DNA of 64,000 bases. Source: Protopterus annectens (Eukaryota; Chordata; Ceratodontiformes; Protopteridae). Of this stretch, positions 13,078 through 24,850 are shown in pieces (the stretch's first letter is position 1; each line of letters opens with the position of its first letter). Made by a program: the position numbers and the translations under genes. Location: the NCBI RefSeq assembly GCF_019279795.1, contig NC_056726.1, positions 1,015,708,001 through 1,015,772,000 of the forward strand, in the 5' to 3' direction. The notes beneath the pieces were generated by a model. That model was not told where the DNA came from, did no database searches, and worked only from the letters and a program-made list of their open reading frames with translations.

Positions 13078-13205
13078 TCTACTGGCACCACATTGTTTCA
13101 TACCCAGATTTTAATGTTAGTACTGTCCGTACAACTGCTCCTCTCAAGAATGGCCTGTAGATTACTACTGTTCTTGTACACAAACCTTGGTTTGTCAGCC
13201 AGTTG
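13078..13205 (-). pseudogene. PLE linker between thumb and endonuclease
   Basis: In one minus frame this reads PRFVYKNSSNLQAILERSS. It resembles the (P)-(L/F)-(I/V)-S/Y-(Y/F)-(R/K)-x-x-x-(N)-L-(K/Q)-(D/A)-(I/L)-L segment that PLEs carry downstream of the RT. Stop codons follow. It lies directly beside the minisatellite, which appears to have expanded inside the coding region. Confidence 0.55.
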
Positions 13206-13219
13206 CTGCAACAAACCAA

Positions 13220-13800
13220 ATATATGAAATACAGAGTACCAATGAGTACCAAATACAGAGTGCCAATGAGTGCCAAATGTACCAAATACACAGCTCCAAT
13301 GAGTGCCAGATGTACCAGAGTACGAATGAGTGCCAAATGTACCAAATACAGAGTACCAATGAGGGCCAAATGTACCAAATACAGAGTACCAATGAGTGCC
13401 ATGTTTACCAAATACAGTGTACAATGAGTACCAAATACAGAGTACCAATGAGTGCCAAATGCACCAAATACAGAGTACCAATGAGTGCCACATGTACCAA
13501 ATACAGAGTACCAATGAGTGTCACATGTACGAAATACAGAGTACCAATGAGTACCAAATACAGAGTGCCAATGAGCATAAAATGTACCAAATAAGTAGTA
13601 CCAGTGAGTGCCAGATGTACCAAATACAGAGTACAATGAGTGCCAAATGTACCAAATACAGAGTACCAATGAGTGCCATGTGTACCAAATACAGAGTGCC
13701 AATGAGTACCAAATACAGAGTACCAATGAGTGACAAATGTACTAAATACAGAGTACCAGTGAGTACCAAATGTACCAAATACAGAGTGCCAATGAGTGGT
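13220..13800. repeat. Minisatellite of 33-bp and 24-bp units
   Basis: The main unit is accaatgagtgccaaatgta followed by ccaaatacagagt, 33 bp. A shorter 24-bp version lacks gccaaatgt. About 18-20 units are present. Both lengths are multiples of three, so several frames on both strands stay open for over 100 codons. On the minus strand they spell an 11-residue unit, IGTLYLVHLAL. A few units carry 1-bp losses that shift frame. The array sits between PLE thumb and linker sequences. Confidence 0.9.
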
Positions 13801-13884
13801 AATGGAACATTATAAAGAGTAAATCTCCCTATTATGCTCTTCACAAATGCCTGTGACATATTCACCATAGCCCTAGACATCTCA

Positions 13885-14221
13885 ACATCCTGAAACCTAC
13901 TTTTTGAATGTAAAAGGGGAGCATAGTGGGTGTTCTTACCCTCAGTAATCCAAGTCTATGAATCATTAAGTACGTTTTGAGGATATCCTCGATCCTTAAA
14001 CATACTACTAAGCTTGTTTATCTCCTCAAAAAAAGTGTCATCATCCTGTATTACCCTGCATAATCTGATATACTGCTTCTTAAACAAATTCTTCTTCTGT
14101 CACCAGGGGTGTTGACTATCAAAGTGTAGGTAATCATTTGAAAAGGTATCCTTACGGTAAATGTTAGATTTGTACCTACTATGATGCACATTCTTATATA
14201 GAGTGATATCCAGATAATTAA
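13885..14221 (-). pseudogene. PLE RT palm end and thumb
   Basis: On the minus strand this reads NYLDITLYKN, then YKSNIYRKDTFSNDYLHFDS, QHPW, KKNLFKKQYIRLCRVIQDDD and FKDRGYPQNVL. These are the PLE boxes LD-T-YK, YRK-T-N-YLH-SHHP, KK-QY-R-RI and RGY. One stop interrupts QHPW. The sequence ends at about 14221, where the L2-type LINE begins. The frame resumes at 18307 on the other side of that insertion. Confidence 0.8.
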
Positions 14222-14789
14222 TTAACTTTGCCCACCAGACCAGCGGACTATAAACAGGGAATGCCACAACAGGGATACCTTAAAACTGGGAAAACAGAGT
14301 TTACCTACCGAAGAAAGTGTATGTGTTTCAGTATTCATCCTAATTCTGTAAGGGTGAACACACTCAATCGGGCCAATGCTGAGCCCTCCCTTATCTCTCT
14401 CTACCTATTTCCTCCCCCACTCTTCCAGCCATTCCAACCCTGCACTTCCCTACTAAATTCCGATAAACTCCTAACAATTTGGCTATACTACAGAAACTAG
14501 CTATAATATCTTACTGAGTGTTAGACACTTACCTTGCAATCTTTAGCCTGGGGGGTTCTAGCCCTCTCTGCTCACTTTGCTCCTCTCCCTGCTCCCTATT
14601 CCCACCCACCCCCAATATCTCTACATTTATTCTAAGGCATAACTCCTCCCTTATATCCCACCAATTAGGGCACCACTATTCTCTCCCCTCCCTTACATCT
14701 GACACAATCATGCTACTACCTAACATAATAACACTCCTTACCTGCATAGTTCTAGCTCATATTACATCCTACCAAGGCTCCACAGTCAC

Positions 14790-15434
14790 ATGTTCCAACA
14801 ACTTCCACTGTACTCTCTCAACACCTTCCCTCAAACATTTTTTTTCTATAACTACACAACCCCAGCCACCAAATGCTTCTTCCCAATACACATACTCCAT
14901 TACCAAACACCTAATACACTCAAGAATAAAATATCCCTAAGATACGATAAGCAAATTACTATGTATATAAAACATATCCTAAACACCCTCTCTAAACTAG
15001 CCCTCGCTGGAGACATCCAGCCTAATCCTAGTCCTCTCAACTCCAACCCAACCTCCAACCCCTCTTCCAAACCCCCCCATAACTTAAATCATAGCCAACA
15101 AAAAAAAACTGACCTACGTATAATGTCCCTTAACATCAGAAGCATATGTAACAAAATCCAAGATCTACATGCCAGCATAAGCTTATACTCCCTAGATATT
15201 CTCATCCTAACTAAAGCCTGGCTTAAACCTCACATCAAAAGTGAGGAAATACTTCCACCTGAATATAACATCCTTCATGTAGACAGATTGTCCAAGAAAG
15301 GAGGTGGTGTAGCATTGATATTTAAACACCACCTCAATATCCAACTCCTGAACACATCCACCCCTCAATACAACAATGAAGAAATCCTTTATGCCAATCT
15401 CAAACTAAATCCAAAAAAACAATCAATATCATAG
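14790..15434 (+). pseudogene. L2-type ORF2 N-terminus and endonuclease start, degenerate 2A-like box
   Basis: This open frame of 214 codons includes LALAGDIQPNPSP at 15000-15035. This is where many L2/CR1-group elements carry a 2A-like GDxxxNPGP peptide; here the essential NPGP has become NPSP. It continues with LRIMSLNIRSICNKI, an ILTKAWL that replaces the usual TETWL (the catalytic Glu changed to Lys), and KKGGGVALIF. This is the APE-type endonuclease fold that nicks target DNA. The frame stops after KKQSIS. The SDHSPTF box near 15725 is in another frame. Confidence 0.75.
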
Positions 15435-16379
15435 GATGCTTTTTCCCACCAGGGCAAAATATAACACCCCAAGAAAATCTCCTGAGCTGGTCTAGTCTAT
15501 CTCTACCCCAGGAAACCATCATTCTCTGTGACTTTAACATCAACTGGCTATTCTGCAGTAACAAGCTCTCAGCCCTTCACATAAATCTCCATGGGGTCAC
15601 TCAACTCATCCAATCCCCAACCTGAATCAATAAAAACCCTAACAATCATACTTTACTTGACTGGATCCTAGTCAACAAAGCCCCTCACTCTTACCTAGCA
15701 GGCTGCTTACCTGACAGTCTCAGTGACCACTCCCCTACTTTCCTAATTCGGCATCACACAAACAGTCTCAAACCCATTATCCACAGGCAAATACGGAACA
15801 AGTCCAACTTCAACTCCAGCTCCTTCATCTCCTCCCTGCAAAAAATGAACTAGTCACCACGAAAATACCTCAAACTAGATGAGGCTGTCCACTTCTTCAA
15901 CAGTACCTTCCTCTCCATCCTAAACACCCATGCTCCTGTAAGAAATGCCAAAGTCCGATCCAGGCATGCCCCATGGTTACAAAAGACCACCAGAATCCTA
16001 ATGAAATCCAGAGATAAGGCCTGGGAGCACTGGCGCCTAACAAAAAAAAAAAAACTCAGATAGGCAATCCTTCCTTGAACTGCACAATAAGGTCAAAAAG
16101 CAAATAAAATTAGACAAATCCCTCTACTATAAATCCACCCTAAACTCTACCCACCATAATCCTAAGCAATTCTGGTCCACTATTAACTCTATCCTCCACC
16201 CAGGGAAGATAGACACCCCCCCTGCTGTCCATTCCCCCCCCTCCTCCAGCAGTGTTGCTGAATCCTTCATCAAACACTTCACTGAAACTATAACATCTCT
16301 AAACAAACAACACTTCCCTACATCAGCCCCCCAACTCCTAACCCTAACCCCCCCCCACTCCTCTTTTCATCTTCACCTC

Positions 16380-17400
16380 AGTACCTACCTCCATCATAAA
16401 AAGATTTTTGTCAAAACTTAAACCCACCAAACTTGCAGCTGACAACCTCCTCTTAGAATACTTAAAAATTGCAGCTGATGTACTAGCTTACCCAATTTCA
16501 ATATTAATCAACCGTTCCATAACTGAAGGCTATGTTCTCTGTTTATAGGAAATATCCCACATCATTACCCTCCACAAGGGCAGCCCCTCCAGCGACCTCT
16601 CCAATTAATGCCCCATCGCCATCCTCTCCCCTCTCTCTAAGATACTTGAAAAATATATCAACACCCAGGTCTCCAACTACCTCCTAGCTAATAATCTCCT
16701 CTCCAAAACCAACATGGTTTCAGGCCATATCACAGCACTACCTCTGCTTTTCTCTCCTTCACCAACACTATACTTCATCACAAAAACAATGGCCTCTTCT
16801 CTACTGCCAAATTTCTAGATCTCTCAAAGGCCTTTGAAATGGTATCTCATGAGCTACTACTCTCCCCAACCTCTCCTTCTCACAATCAGCCTGCAACTGG
16901 TTCCACAGCTATCTACATGAACACCAGCAATCAGTAATCTGGGAACATAACCTATCATCTTACCTCCCAGTAACTCTCAGAGTTCCCCAAGGGTCTATCC
17001 TTGGCCCTCTGCTATTCTCACTTTTCCCTAATAACCTACATACTGCTACCAGACAAGCATCTATTATACAGTACGCAGATGACTCTACACTCATCTGCTC
17101 TGCCCCCAGTCTACCAGAACTCCAACAAATCACACAGGAATCATTCTCTTCTGTAGAAAGCTGGCTATCCAATGCACAACTCCTACTCAACCCAAGTAAG
17201 ACCAAATTTCTCCTGTTCCACCCCTCCAAATCCACCCAAAACTCCCCCCACTTCAACATTCTCGGCAAAGACAATACCAACCTCTCTCCATCAGAACACA
17301 CAAAATTACTCGGTGTGGAGATTGACAACAAACTTAGATTTGACACCCACATATCTCTCACAATAAAAAAAGTTCACAAGAAACTTGGTGTATTATATTG
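16380..17400 (+). pseudogene. L2-type reverse transcriptase, broken
   Basis: Pieces in shifting frames give KPTKLAADNL, an ISHIITLHKGSPSSDLSN block, VPQGSILGPLLFS (about 16983-17020) and QYADDSTLICS with YADD at 17072-17083. LLNPSKTKFLLF, KLLGVEIDNKLRF and HKKLGVLY follow. The catalytic Asp pair is intact, but stops upstream and frameshifts show the copy cannot make a full protein. The C-terminal tail continues to about 17930 with LYKLDACYNKIAKFTTGA and ISKLWNNLP. Confidence 0.8.
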
Positions 17401-18306
17401 AAGCTGCCAATACCTCACCAAGTCAGCTAGAATCTCCATAGCCAATTCCCAGCTAATCTCTGCCCTACTCTATGCATATCCCATACTTACTAACCTTAGA
17501 CAGACAGACCTATATAAGCTGGATGCCTGTTACAACAAAATTGCTAAATTTACCACTGGGGCCTCCTACCGCAGCCATCAATGTATCTCCCTTAAAGAAC
17601 TAAACTGGCTAGAACTCCCACAACTCCTTCACCTTAATCAACTCACTCTCACTCATAAACTTAGCAACCACCCCCTCAAAATCCCATCCCTTCAAACCCT
17701 TCTCCAACCCTATCACTCCACTAGGCCCCTATAATCAAGCAACAAAAATCAACTCATTGTTATCAAACCCAAAAACTCAGCAGGAGAAGCTCTATTTTCC
17801 TGTACCATATCAAAACTTTGGAATAATCTTCCCCCCTCCTTAACTACTCTACCTTCCTGCAGCCTTTTCAAGACTGCACTCAAATCCCACTTAAATTTGC
17901 ACTGGCTTTGCCCTTACTCTAATCCAGACTAACACCTCCCACCCCTCTCTCCCTCCTCCACTTAGACTCTTAACCCAACTATTCTTCCAGTACTATGCAC
18001 TCGGAATAAGCTAGTTGACTTTGCGTACTTTAAAATTTGTCTGACCGCTTTGTGACAACTTTTATTATAAACGACAATAAGCTATATTAACTTGAAACCA
18101 TTTACTGTATATACTGTTGATAATCAATATCTAGTTACTGTATTAATACCAACAGCCAGTCATGTTGTTTGCCATTGCTTCAACTTTGTATCACTACTTA
18201 TCATGTACATGTTGTAGAGCTTTTCTGCCCGAGCATCCGCTGAAAAAGGATGTGCGTCCAGTCGGAATTTCCTGGTAAACAAATGTAAATAAATAAATAA
18301 ATAATA

Positions 18307-18870
18307 ACAGAATGGTTGTTTTTCTGGTAGGTAAACTCCAAAATGTCTGTGGAGTCAGACGTATCTAATAAAATCATTGAATTCCTTGGAGCTCCCTTTC
18401 CATAAAATAAAGATATCATCCATCCACCTAAGGTAGGACACTATCCTGGACGAAAAGGTGAATCTAAAATCCAAGAAGTTTCCCACTGACATAAAACCAT
18501 GTTTGCAAACTCGGGAGGTGAAGCTGCACCCATGGGCACCCCCCCCTTACACTGTAAAATATTCATAGCACATAGTATGCAATAGTTGTTAGCAAGAATG
18601 GTCTCCGTGCATTGGCAAATTAAATTAATTCCACAACTGTTAACAGCGGTACCAACAATTAGTGCCTCATGAAACTATTTAAACCCCAAATTATGGGGCA
18701 TCACTAAAAGCAAGTCTTTAATATCCACATTGACAAATAAGTTATCAACAATAAAAGGAGTGTTTGCCAATGTCTGCAAAAAGTGCCACGAGTCCGTATT
18801 ATGTTTTTTTTTGTCTTCCACGTGTAAGGAGTGTACTCTAGCTAGTGAGCTAGTCATTGCTTATACTTAC
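18307..18870 (-). pseudogene. PLE reverse transcriptase core
   Basis: The minus strand reads DSWHFLQTLANTPF, VNVDIKDL, NLGFKWFHEAL-like sequence, then QCKGGVPMGAASPPEFANMV and, in frame, YLRWMDDIFILWKGSS with the Asp pair at 18415-18420. The GVPMGA..PP.FAN box and the W-M-D-D-I-F-I-L-W-K-G box are diagnostic of PLE reverse transcriptases rather than LINE or LTR ones. It ends with EFTYQKNNHSV at the L2 insertion. The catalytic residues are intact here, but there are stops in the first half. The upstream side is cut by the L1-type insertion. Confidence 0.85.
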
Positions 18871-19900
18871 ATTGCTCAGTCTCAAGCCTGGAGTTAATAT
18901 GCTATGCAATATCCCTCCTATGTACTATTAATGGAAATGTTTGTACAATTACACGTTAATGGTATTTAGGCATGTCAAAGCTATTGAAAGAGTAACAATG
19001 GGTCAGAGCTAATAAGATATACAGATCTGATGAATATTGCTGCAAGCAAAAATGTTAAAGAGATAATGGCATAGTGGAGCCAGATGTATAATTGCTAGTG
19101 ACATTATGTTTGCAGGGCTTACACTGATCACATATGTACTTGTATGTAACACAGATGACAAACCTTTGAAAACTAAATTAGATTATTTAGACTTCATGAA
19201 AGTTATTCGCAAAATAATGCATTCCTACAGTCTAAGGTAGAGTTTGATATACTTAGGCTAAGGACTCTTTTGCATTTAACCAGAAGGTTTCTTAAAAAGG
19301 GAAACTTGATTTATTCTGTCTTATTTTTGTATGTTTTTTCTTAATTCAGAAAGCAGTATACAGTCTATAGTTATAACTTGTTAAATTATAATTAGAGTAA
19401 ATACTCTAAGCTATGTAACCTTGGAAGCCAAATAAATAACTCCTTGAATAATCAATATAACAAGGGAGTCATGACTCATCAAATTTCCCTTAGGATATTC
19501 CCATTCGTAAAATACTGCAGTCAGTTACAAATAATGCTATATAATATCCTATGTCATTACATTTATAGTTAGAATCAATCTCAGTTTACCCGAACAATTT
19601 TGGACGGCTGACTAGGAAGAACGTACCCTAGCCTTATCGGAAGATTCTTGGAATTTTGAAAACTAATAGTATTATAGTCCGTGTCTGTTTAGTTTTGGAA
19701 CTCAGTAATATTATTGCCTTAAATATGTTTAAAGCTTTTTGGGTCTTTTTGTCTCTTCCAGAGGGAAGTGGTAAGTGGTTTAGGCAGTGGGGAGATTCTA
19801 GAAGAGTATGATGTCACCTTAACACGTCTGATACTGCCCTAAAAGCCACATGATATATCAAACAACCAAATATGGCTCACATAAGTAATTTACACATAGT
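18871..19900. other. Unassigned, probably L1-type 5' region
   Basis: This lies between the PLE RT and the first recognisable L1 endonuclease codons at about 19930. No ORF1-like protein is visible. It may hold decayed L1 5' sequence or another old insertion. Confidence 0.4.
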
Positions 19901-19927
19901 GCATATTGCTTAAGAAACTCTGCAAGG

Positions 19928-20763
19928 ATGATAAGTGTAGACTCATGGAATATAAATGGCCTGCAAAATGCAAGAAAGAAAAAAATAATTATGCACTTAA
20001 CTTATCAGGCAAAGTCAGAGCTAACATTCCTTCAGGAAACACACATGACCAAAGAACTAATTATGCACTTAATTTATCAGGCAAAGTCAGAGCTAACATT
20101 CCTTCAGGAAACACACATGACCAAAGAACAATGGGATAATGATAAAGATAAAAATAAAAAGTGAATACTCTAAATTATAGCAGCAGAGGATAGCATGGCA
20201 TCCAAAGGGACAGCCATAATAATTAAAAAATATTTTAAAGGAAATACTCTTAAATATAACACAGATTCAAATGGTAGATGGTGTTACATTTTATGCATCC
20301 ATCCATCATACAAGTAACCTTTATTATTTTTGAATGCGTATGGTCCTTGTATCCATCAGCAAGATTTCCCTGTTTGAAATATATAATCTGTTATTAAAAA
20401 ACCCAGACCGTATGTATATAATTGGAGGGGATTGGAATATGATAATAAATCCCACAAAAGACAGAACAAATAAAAATAAGCAATCACGTCAAGTCACTAC
20501 CCTTCTATCAGAATTAATTGAAGATTTCAACTTGGTAGATCACTTCAAATTAAGTAACACTGATAAGACAGTCAGCAAATGTACCTATTACTTAGCATAC
20601 CACAAATTATGGTCCAGAATAGACCTATTTTTAATCTCTCAATGCATATCAATTAATGAACTTCAATACAGTTCAGAATTTAGATCTATATCGGATCACT
20701 CAAAAATTACCATAAGAATAATGCAAGAAAATTCTAAAAATTCCACAAAATATATGTCTAATT
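19928..20763 (+). pseudogene. L1-type ORF2 endonuclease domain
   Basis: The domain begins SVDSWNINGLQN and continues with SELTFLQETHMTKE, which holds the catalytic Glu. A 72-bp segment (24 codons, starting IMHLTYQAKSEL) is tandemly duplicated in frame at 19987/20059. Further on, IIGGDWNMIINPTKDR (about 20420), RIDLFLIS and SDHSKITI (about 20692) supply the Asp/Asn and final SDH boxes of the APE fold. A frameshift separates the two halves near 20160-20330. Confidence 0.8.
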
Positions 20764-20787
20764 AGACCCTAAACCCAATCCTAATTA

Positions 20788-21204
20788 GAATTAAAGGGTT
20801 GCTATTACGTGATCGAAGACCCATAAAAGAATGAAAAGGCAAAATAGCGAAGCGGCTTTTAAGAAAATTCTTTCCAAGGGAAAGAATTTGCTTGGCCGCT
20901 TCCACTACTTTGCCATTTTCAGCACTGTACTGCAATCTCGGAGTTAGTATATTTAAGTAGGGGGGTGGGGAGGCACAGCCCCCCATGTCTGGGGGTGTGG
21001 AGGGCGAAGCCCCCCCACATTATGTATTGTTTTAAAGGGGGGGGTTATTGTTTTTTTTTTTGGGACAGCAATTTTTTTTTTCTTTTGGAAAAAAAAATCG
21101 CTGTTCTGGTGTTTCAACATTGTAAGCTTTCGCTTACATGGGGTCGATTAATCATCATTCACTTATTTAAGTATTCGATGATGTAATATAGACCTGAATT
21201 AAAG
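20788..21204. mobile_element. MITE with 9-bp target duplication, copy 2
   Basis: The body 20797-21195 is flanked by an exact 9-bp duplication, gaattaaag (20788-20796 and 21196-21204). The ends GGTTGCTATTACGTGATCGA and, inverted, AGGTCTATATTACATCATCG are related. The core ctcggagttagtatatttaa at 20938-20957 and the G-rich run with gcgaagccccccc match the other copies. It is inserted in L1 ORF2 between the endonuclease and RT. Confidence 0.8.
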
Positions 21205-21599
21205 AAGTGGCACAAGAAATTTCTAATTCCCTTTCTCAGCTAGATAAGAACTTATATGCAACAAATATGCCCTTAGATAGCCAATGGGCTGCAACTAAAG
21301 CTACTATTAGAGGCATTCTAATACAAAAAGCAACACTCTATAAAAAACTTAAAGAAAAAATAAGCACTATAGAAAACAAACTAAGATTAATTGAGCTAGA
21401 ACTACAAAACAACACTCTCCTGATCTAGTGAAACAAATGGCAAATCTACAAAAACAACTCTGTGAAATTTAGACGCAACAATATTTGATCATGGAACTTA
21501 AATTATTGCAGAAATATGCAGAATGGGTCCAAACCCCTTCTAAACTGCTAGCAAGAATCATTAATGCTAAACCCCCAGTAAAATAAAGGAAATAAAGTA

Positions 21600-23960
21600 T
21601 AAGGATAAAACTCTAGACTCAGATAATGAAATTATTCAAGGATTTGAAGAAATATTTCAAATCATATACGGCCCACAGGAACATATCCAAGAATCTTCTT
21701 TCCAACATTTTGTAGGTGACTTAAAATTCCCTCTTATTAATGATATACAATCCAGTAATCTAAAAGCCCCACTAACAGAAGAGGAAATTGTAGTTGCTAT
21801 TGATAAGCCAAAGCCTGGGAAGGTTCCTGGGCCAGATGGATATGTGGCAGAATTCTACAAGCACTTTAAAAAGCAAATTTCACCTATACTTTTAAAAATA
21901 TATAACTATATAATAGAGCATGGGATATCCAACCTATATATGAATAACTCAAAATACTGCGGTGCTGGTGCTGCGGTAGCATTGTTGCCTCACAGTAAGA
22001 CATTGTCCTGTTTGATTCTCAGCTAAAGTGTCTTCTGTGTGGAGACATACGTGAATGGGCGGACCTTTATTGAAGGTTGTGCGTCAGGGCTGGCAACTCT
22101 GTACATAAAAATCTACTGCCAATAATTAGCGGACCAGAGTTCCGCTGTGGCGACCCCTAACCGGGAAAAGCTGAAAGATACAACATATGAATAACTCAAA
22201 AACCATTCTAATTCTAAAACCAAACACTGATGATACAAATCCAATTATAGACCTGTAGCTCTGATTAACATTGATATTAAAATTCTTTCAACAATTTTAG
22301 CTGACAGAATCAAAAAATTCTACCATTCGTAATGTCACCAGAGCAACTCATGTTTAGGAATCAGAGGCAGGTATGGGACAACACGCTCACTACTGATTCC
22401 TTAACTCACCTATGTGCAAAGGACAGATCTCCTAAATATGCCTTATCAGTTGGCATATCAAAAGCCTTTGATAGAGTTAATTTAAACTTTCTCTTCATAT
22501 TACTCCATCACTTCAAAATCCCACAGGAATATATGGAAATGGTCAAAACTCTATACAATAATGCAACCATGACACTCTATAGTAATAAAAAACTTTCAAA
22601 ACCAATCAAAATTATTAATGGGACAAGGCAAGGCTGCCCACGCTCTCCTTACCTGTTTAATATTTACATTGAAGCACTCCTAATACAAATCAGTCAAAGA
22701 ACATATCATCACTTTATGCAAATATCCAAAACTCAAATAAAATAAACAGCTTTTGCTGATGACCTAAATATATATTTTGAATTTCCCAATACCGACCTGG
22801 TAAAAATCCTAGACTCTATTGAAAATTTTTCCAAAATATCAAACTATGAAATAAATCCTAACAGGTCAGTCATATACCCATTAAATCACCCAGTACACAA
22901 AGAATTCTACTTTCCAGAGACAAGAATCAAAGTAGAATATACTTTAAAATATTTAGGTATTCATTTCAGCCACTTGCAGACAGACATGATTAACAACAAT
23001 CTATATAAAACATGGTCTAACATAGTTTATGATATTAGCAAATGGAAAAATCTTAAACTTTCCCCTTATCTAAAGCTGCAATTATTAAAATGAATATACT
23101 CCCAAAATTCCTTTATCAACTAAATGCTAGCTTTACTAAAATTCCATTAAGCTTCTTCAACAAGATTAAAACACAGTTAGCAAAATCCATATGGCATCCA
23201 AAAAGCACTAGAATCAGTTATTACAAACTATTGCTCCCTAAAGAAAAAGGGGGATTGGGCCTTCCTAATTTCCAGCTATACCATGAAATCATCAGTTCTA
23301 GCCGCATTACCCAAATTGTAAATTATGATCAATCTAAAAGTGAGTGGCATCCATTGTAGATAAAACGATACCACCAAAACATAACCTCAACTAATGCCAA
23401 CCCTAAATCTATACCCTTCTTAAATCAGAAAACTCTCAAGTCACTTAAAATCCACCCAAATATTATAAATAGGAGCAGAGATTTCAAGAAGTTACTGATA
23501 TCACTATAACTCAAAGATACAATCACATTCTTACAACCCATACATTGTAACCCCAATATAAAACTAGCTAATTCTATGATAAATTTAGATAATTACCCTA
23601 CAATAAAGAATTGCATGGTGTGGGACTTCTACCAACTAAAAGAGCTCTTGATGGATAGCAGCAGAAAATTGTTAAATGTAAATAAAAAATACAACATAAT
23701 AATTATGCAAATTCTCTATTTAGTAAAATTGATAACCGCAAACTATACAATCAAAGAGCAAGACATCAAGCTGTCGCAACAGATTGAAAAAATGTCATTA
23801 TATAAGAACAAAATGCTATCCGATACATATAAACTGATAAAAATTAAATTACAAAATACACTTCTGTTCTCTAAATTTGGGGACGAAAAGAACAAGAATA
23901 TTACACCAAACCAAAAAGCATCAGCTATAGTACAAACCATGAAATTAACTCCCTTTAAAA
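21600..23960 (+). pseudogene. L1-type ORF2 reverse transcriptase and connecting region
   Basis: Motifs in order are APLTEEEIVVAIDKPKPGKV with PGPDGYVAEFYKHF (about 21765-21870), then after the V-SINE a degraded ILADRIKK block. Next come LSVGISKAFDRVNLNFLF, GTRQGCPRSPYLFNIYIEAL and AFADDLN at 22749-22763 with the catalytic Asp pair intact. TLKYLGIHFS and LLPKEKGGLGLPNFQLYHE follow. RQGCP..PYLFNIYIE and KEKGGLGLP are characteristic of L1 rather than CR1/L2 elements. Several stops interrupt the frame. Confidence 0.85.
21938..22201 (+). mobile_element. Short V-SINE subfamily copy with 17-bp target duplication
   Basis: The body 21955-22184 is flanked by exact copies of atatgaataactcaaaa (21938-21954 and 22185-22201). 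It has a tRNA-like head (gtgctgcggtagcattg...gtttgattctcagc) and a tail gctgtggcgacccctaaccg that matches the V-SINE at 46.9 kb. The central V-domain (gtctgcatg...tccaaagacatgc) is deleted: gtgtggagac runs directly into atacgtgaatgggcgg. The same deletion is present in the copy at 45.2 kb. Confidence 0.85.
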
Positions 23961-24029
23961 AATGAATATACACTCAAATCATGATCATTAACAATGCTTA
24001 TCATACACCTGCCCTATTAAACAAATTCA

Positions 24030-24850
24030 ACCCTGCAAATTCCCCATATTGCCCCTTCTGTCCTACCAAAGTGGCTGATACCTTGCATATCTTCTGGAGC
24101 AAAAAGGTATATAAATTGGATCTATATTACATTATCACGGTTTCAAAACTTTGAATCTGATATGGTCAATACCATATAATCGAAGTCTTAAAACATTGAA
24201 AATGTAATAAAACACAACAACCTACAAAAACAAATCATTTAAGTGCTCTAAACAGGGAGGCAAGCCCCCCTGGACCCCCCGCACCCCCACTACTTAAATA
24301 TACCAACTCTGAGATCACACTACAGTGCAGAAAAGGGAAATCTTCCCTTTCATTGCTGTATGGAGAACTCCATTAAAAGATTTGAAGTTTCAAGATTTCG
24401 ATCATATGGTGTCGACCATATCAGATTTGAAGTTATGAAACTTCGATCTTCTGATATAGACGCCATAAACTGTGGTGCTCACTAAGATCCTTATTAGAAA
24501 AAAAATAGGATACTCAAAGACTACATTGTCATAGGAAACATCTGTACTTCATATTATCACAGACAACAGTAATGAATTAAAAAGGCATATTATAATAACA
24601 CTATGTACACTATTGAAATTTTACATAGCAAAACACTGGCTGGTTAGATCCAAAATTACATAGGAAGAATTCAAAAACCTGGCCAAGAAACATATATTAG
24701 CAAACAAGCTATATACAAAAACTGAAAAGAGACTAACATACTATCAGAAATACTGGAAAACTCTAATTGACATTCGATCATAAAGGTTAAGGCAAACTAA
24801 AAGATCAAACAAGGCCTCTGAAATGATTCACTATGAGCCTTTCGTTATTA
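24030..24850 (+). pseudogene. L1-type ORF2 C-terminal Cys region and tail
   Basis: SPYCPFCPTKVADTLHIFW contains the C-x2-C...H boxes of the L1 ORF2 C-terminal domain. After the MITE the frame resumes as KLWCSLRSLLEKK. Later codons (24600-24790) resemble the degraded L1 C-terminus. The 3' UTR follows, but no clear poly-A tail is seen. Confidence 0.65.
24110..24472. mobile_element. MITE with 9-bp target duplication, copy 3 (inverted)
   Basis: The body 24119-24463 is flanked by tataaattg (24110-24118) and cataaactg (24464-24472). The ends GATCTATATTACATTATCAC and, inverted, GCGTCTATATCAGAAGATCG lead into terminal inverted repeats of about 90 bp. The core ttaaatataccaactctgag is the reverse complement of the core in the other two copies. 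Removing it restores an L1 C-terminal reading, HIFWSKKVYKLWCSLRSLL. Confidence 0.8.

Larger units (their letters stand above)
14222..18306 (+). mobile_element. L2-type LINE, apparently full length, decayed
   Basis: This about 4.1-kb plus-strand element has a C-rich 5' region (14225-14780), an N-terminal 2A-like box, an endonuclease (15100-15780), an RT (about 16350-17350) and a 3' tail of (AAAT)n at 18285-18305. Its 3' UTR ends with ctgcccgagcatccgctgaa and a downstream ttcctggtaaacaaatgtaa. That end is shared by SINEs at 33.95 and 35.5 kb. It is inserted in the PLE RT between HSV and NYLD codons. Stops and frameshifts break the ORF many times. L2 versus Rex1-like clade was not resolved. Confidence 0.8.

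Noticed and set aside
13079..13880. Long open frames on both strands, up to 215 codons, as a repetitive protein gene
   Set aside because: They are produced by 33- and 24-bp repeat units, are open in many frames at once and are broken by 1-bp unit losses; flanking codons belong to a dead PLE.
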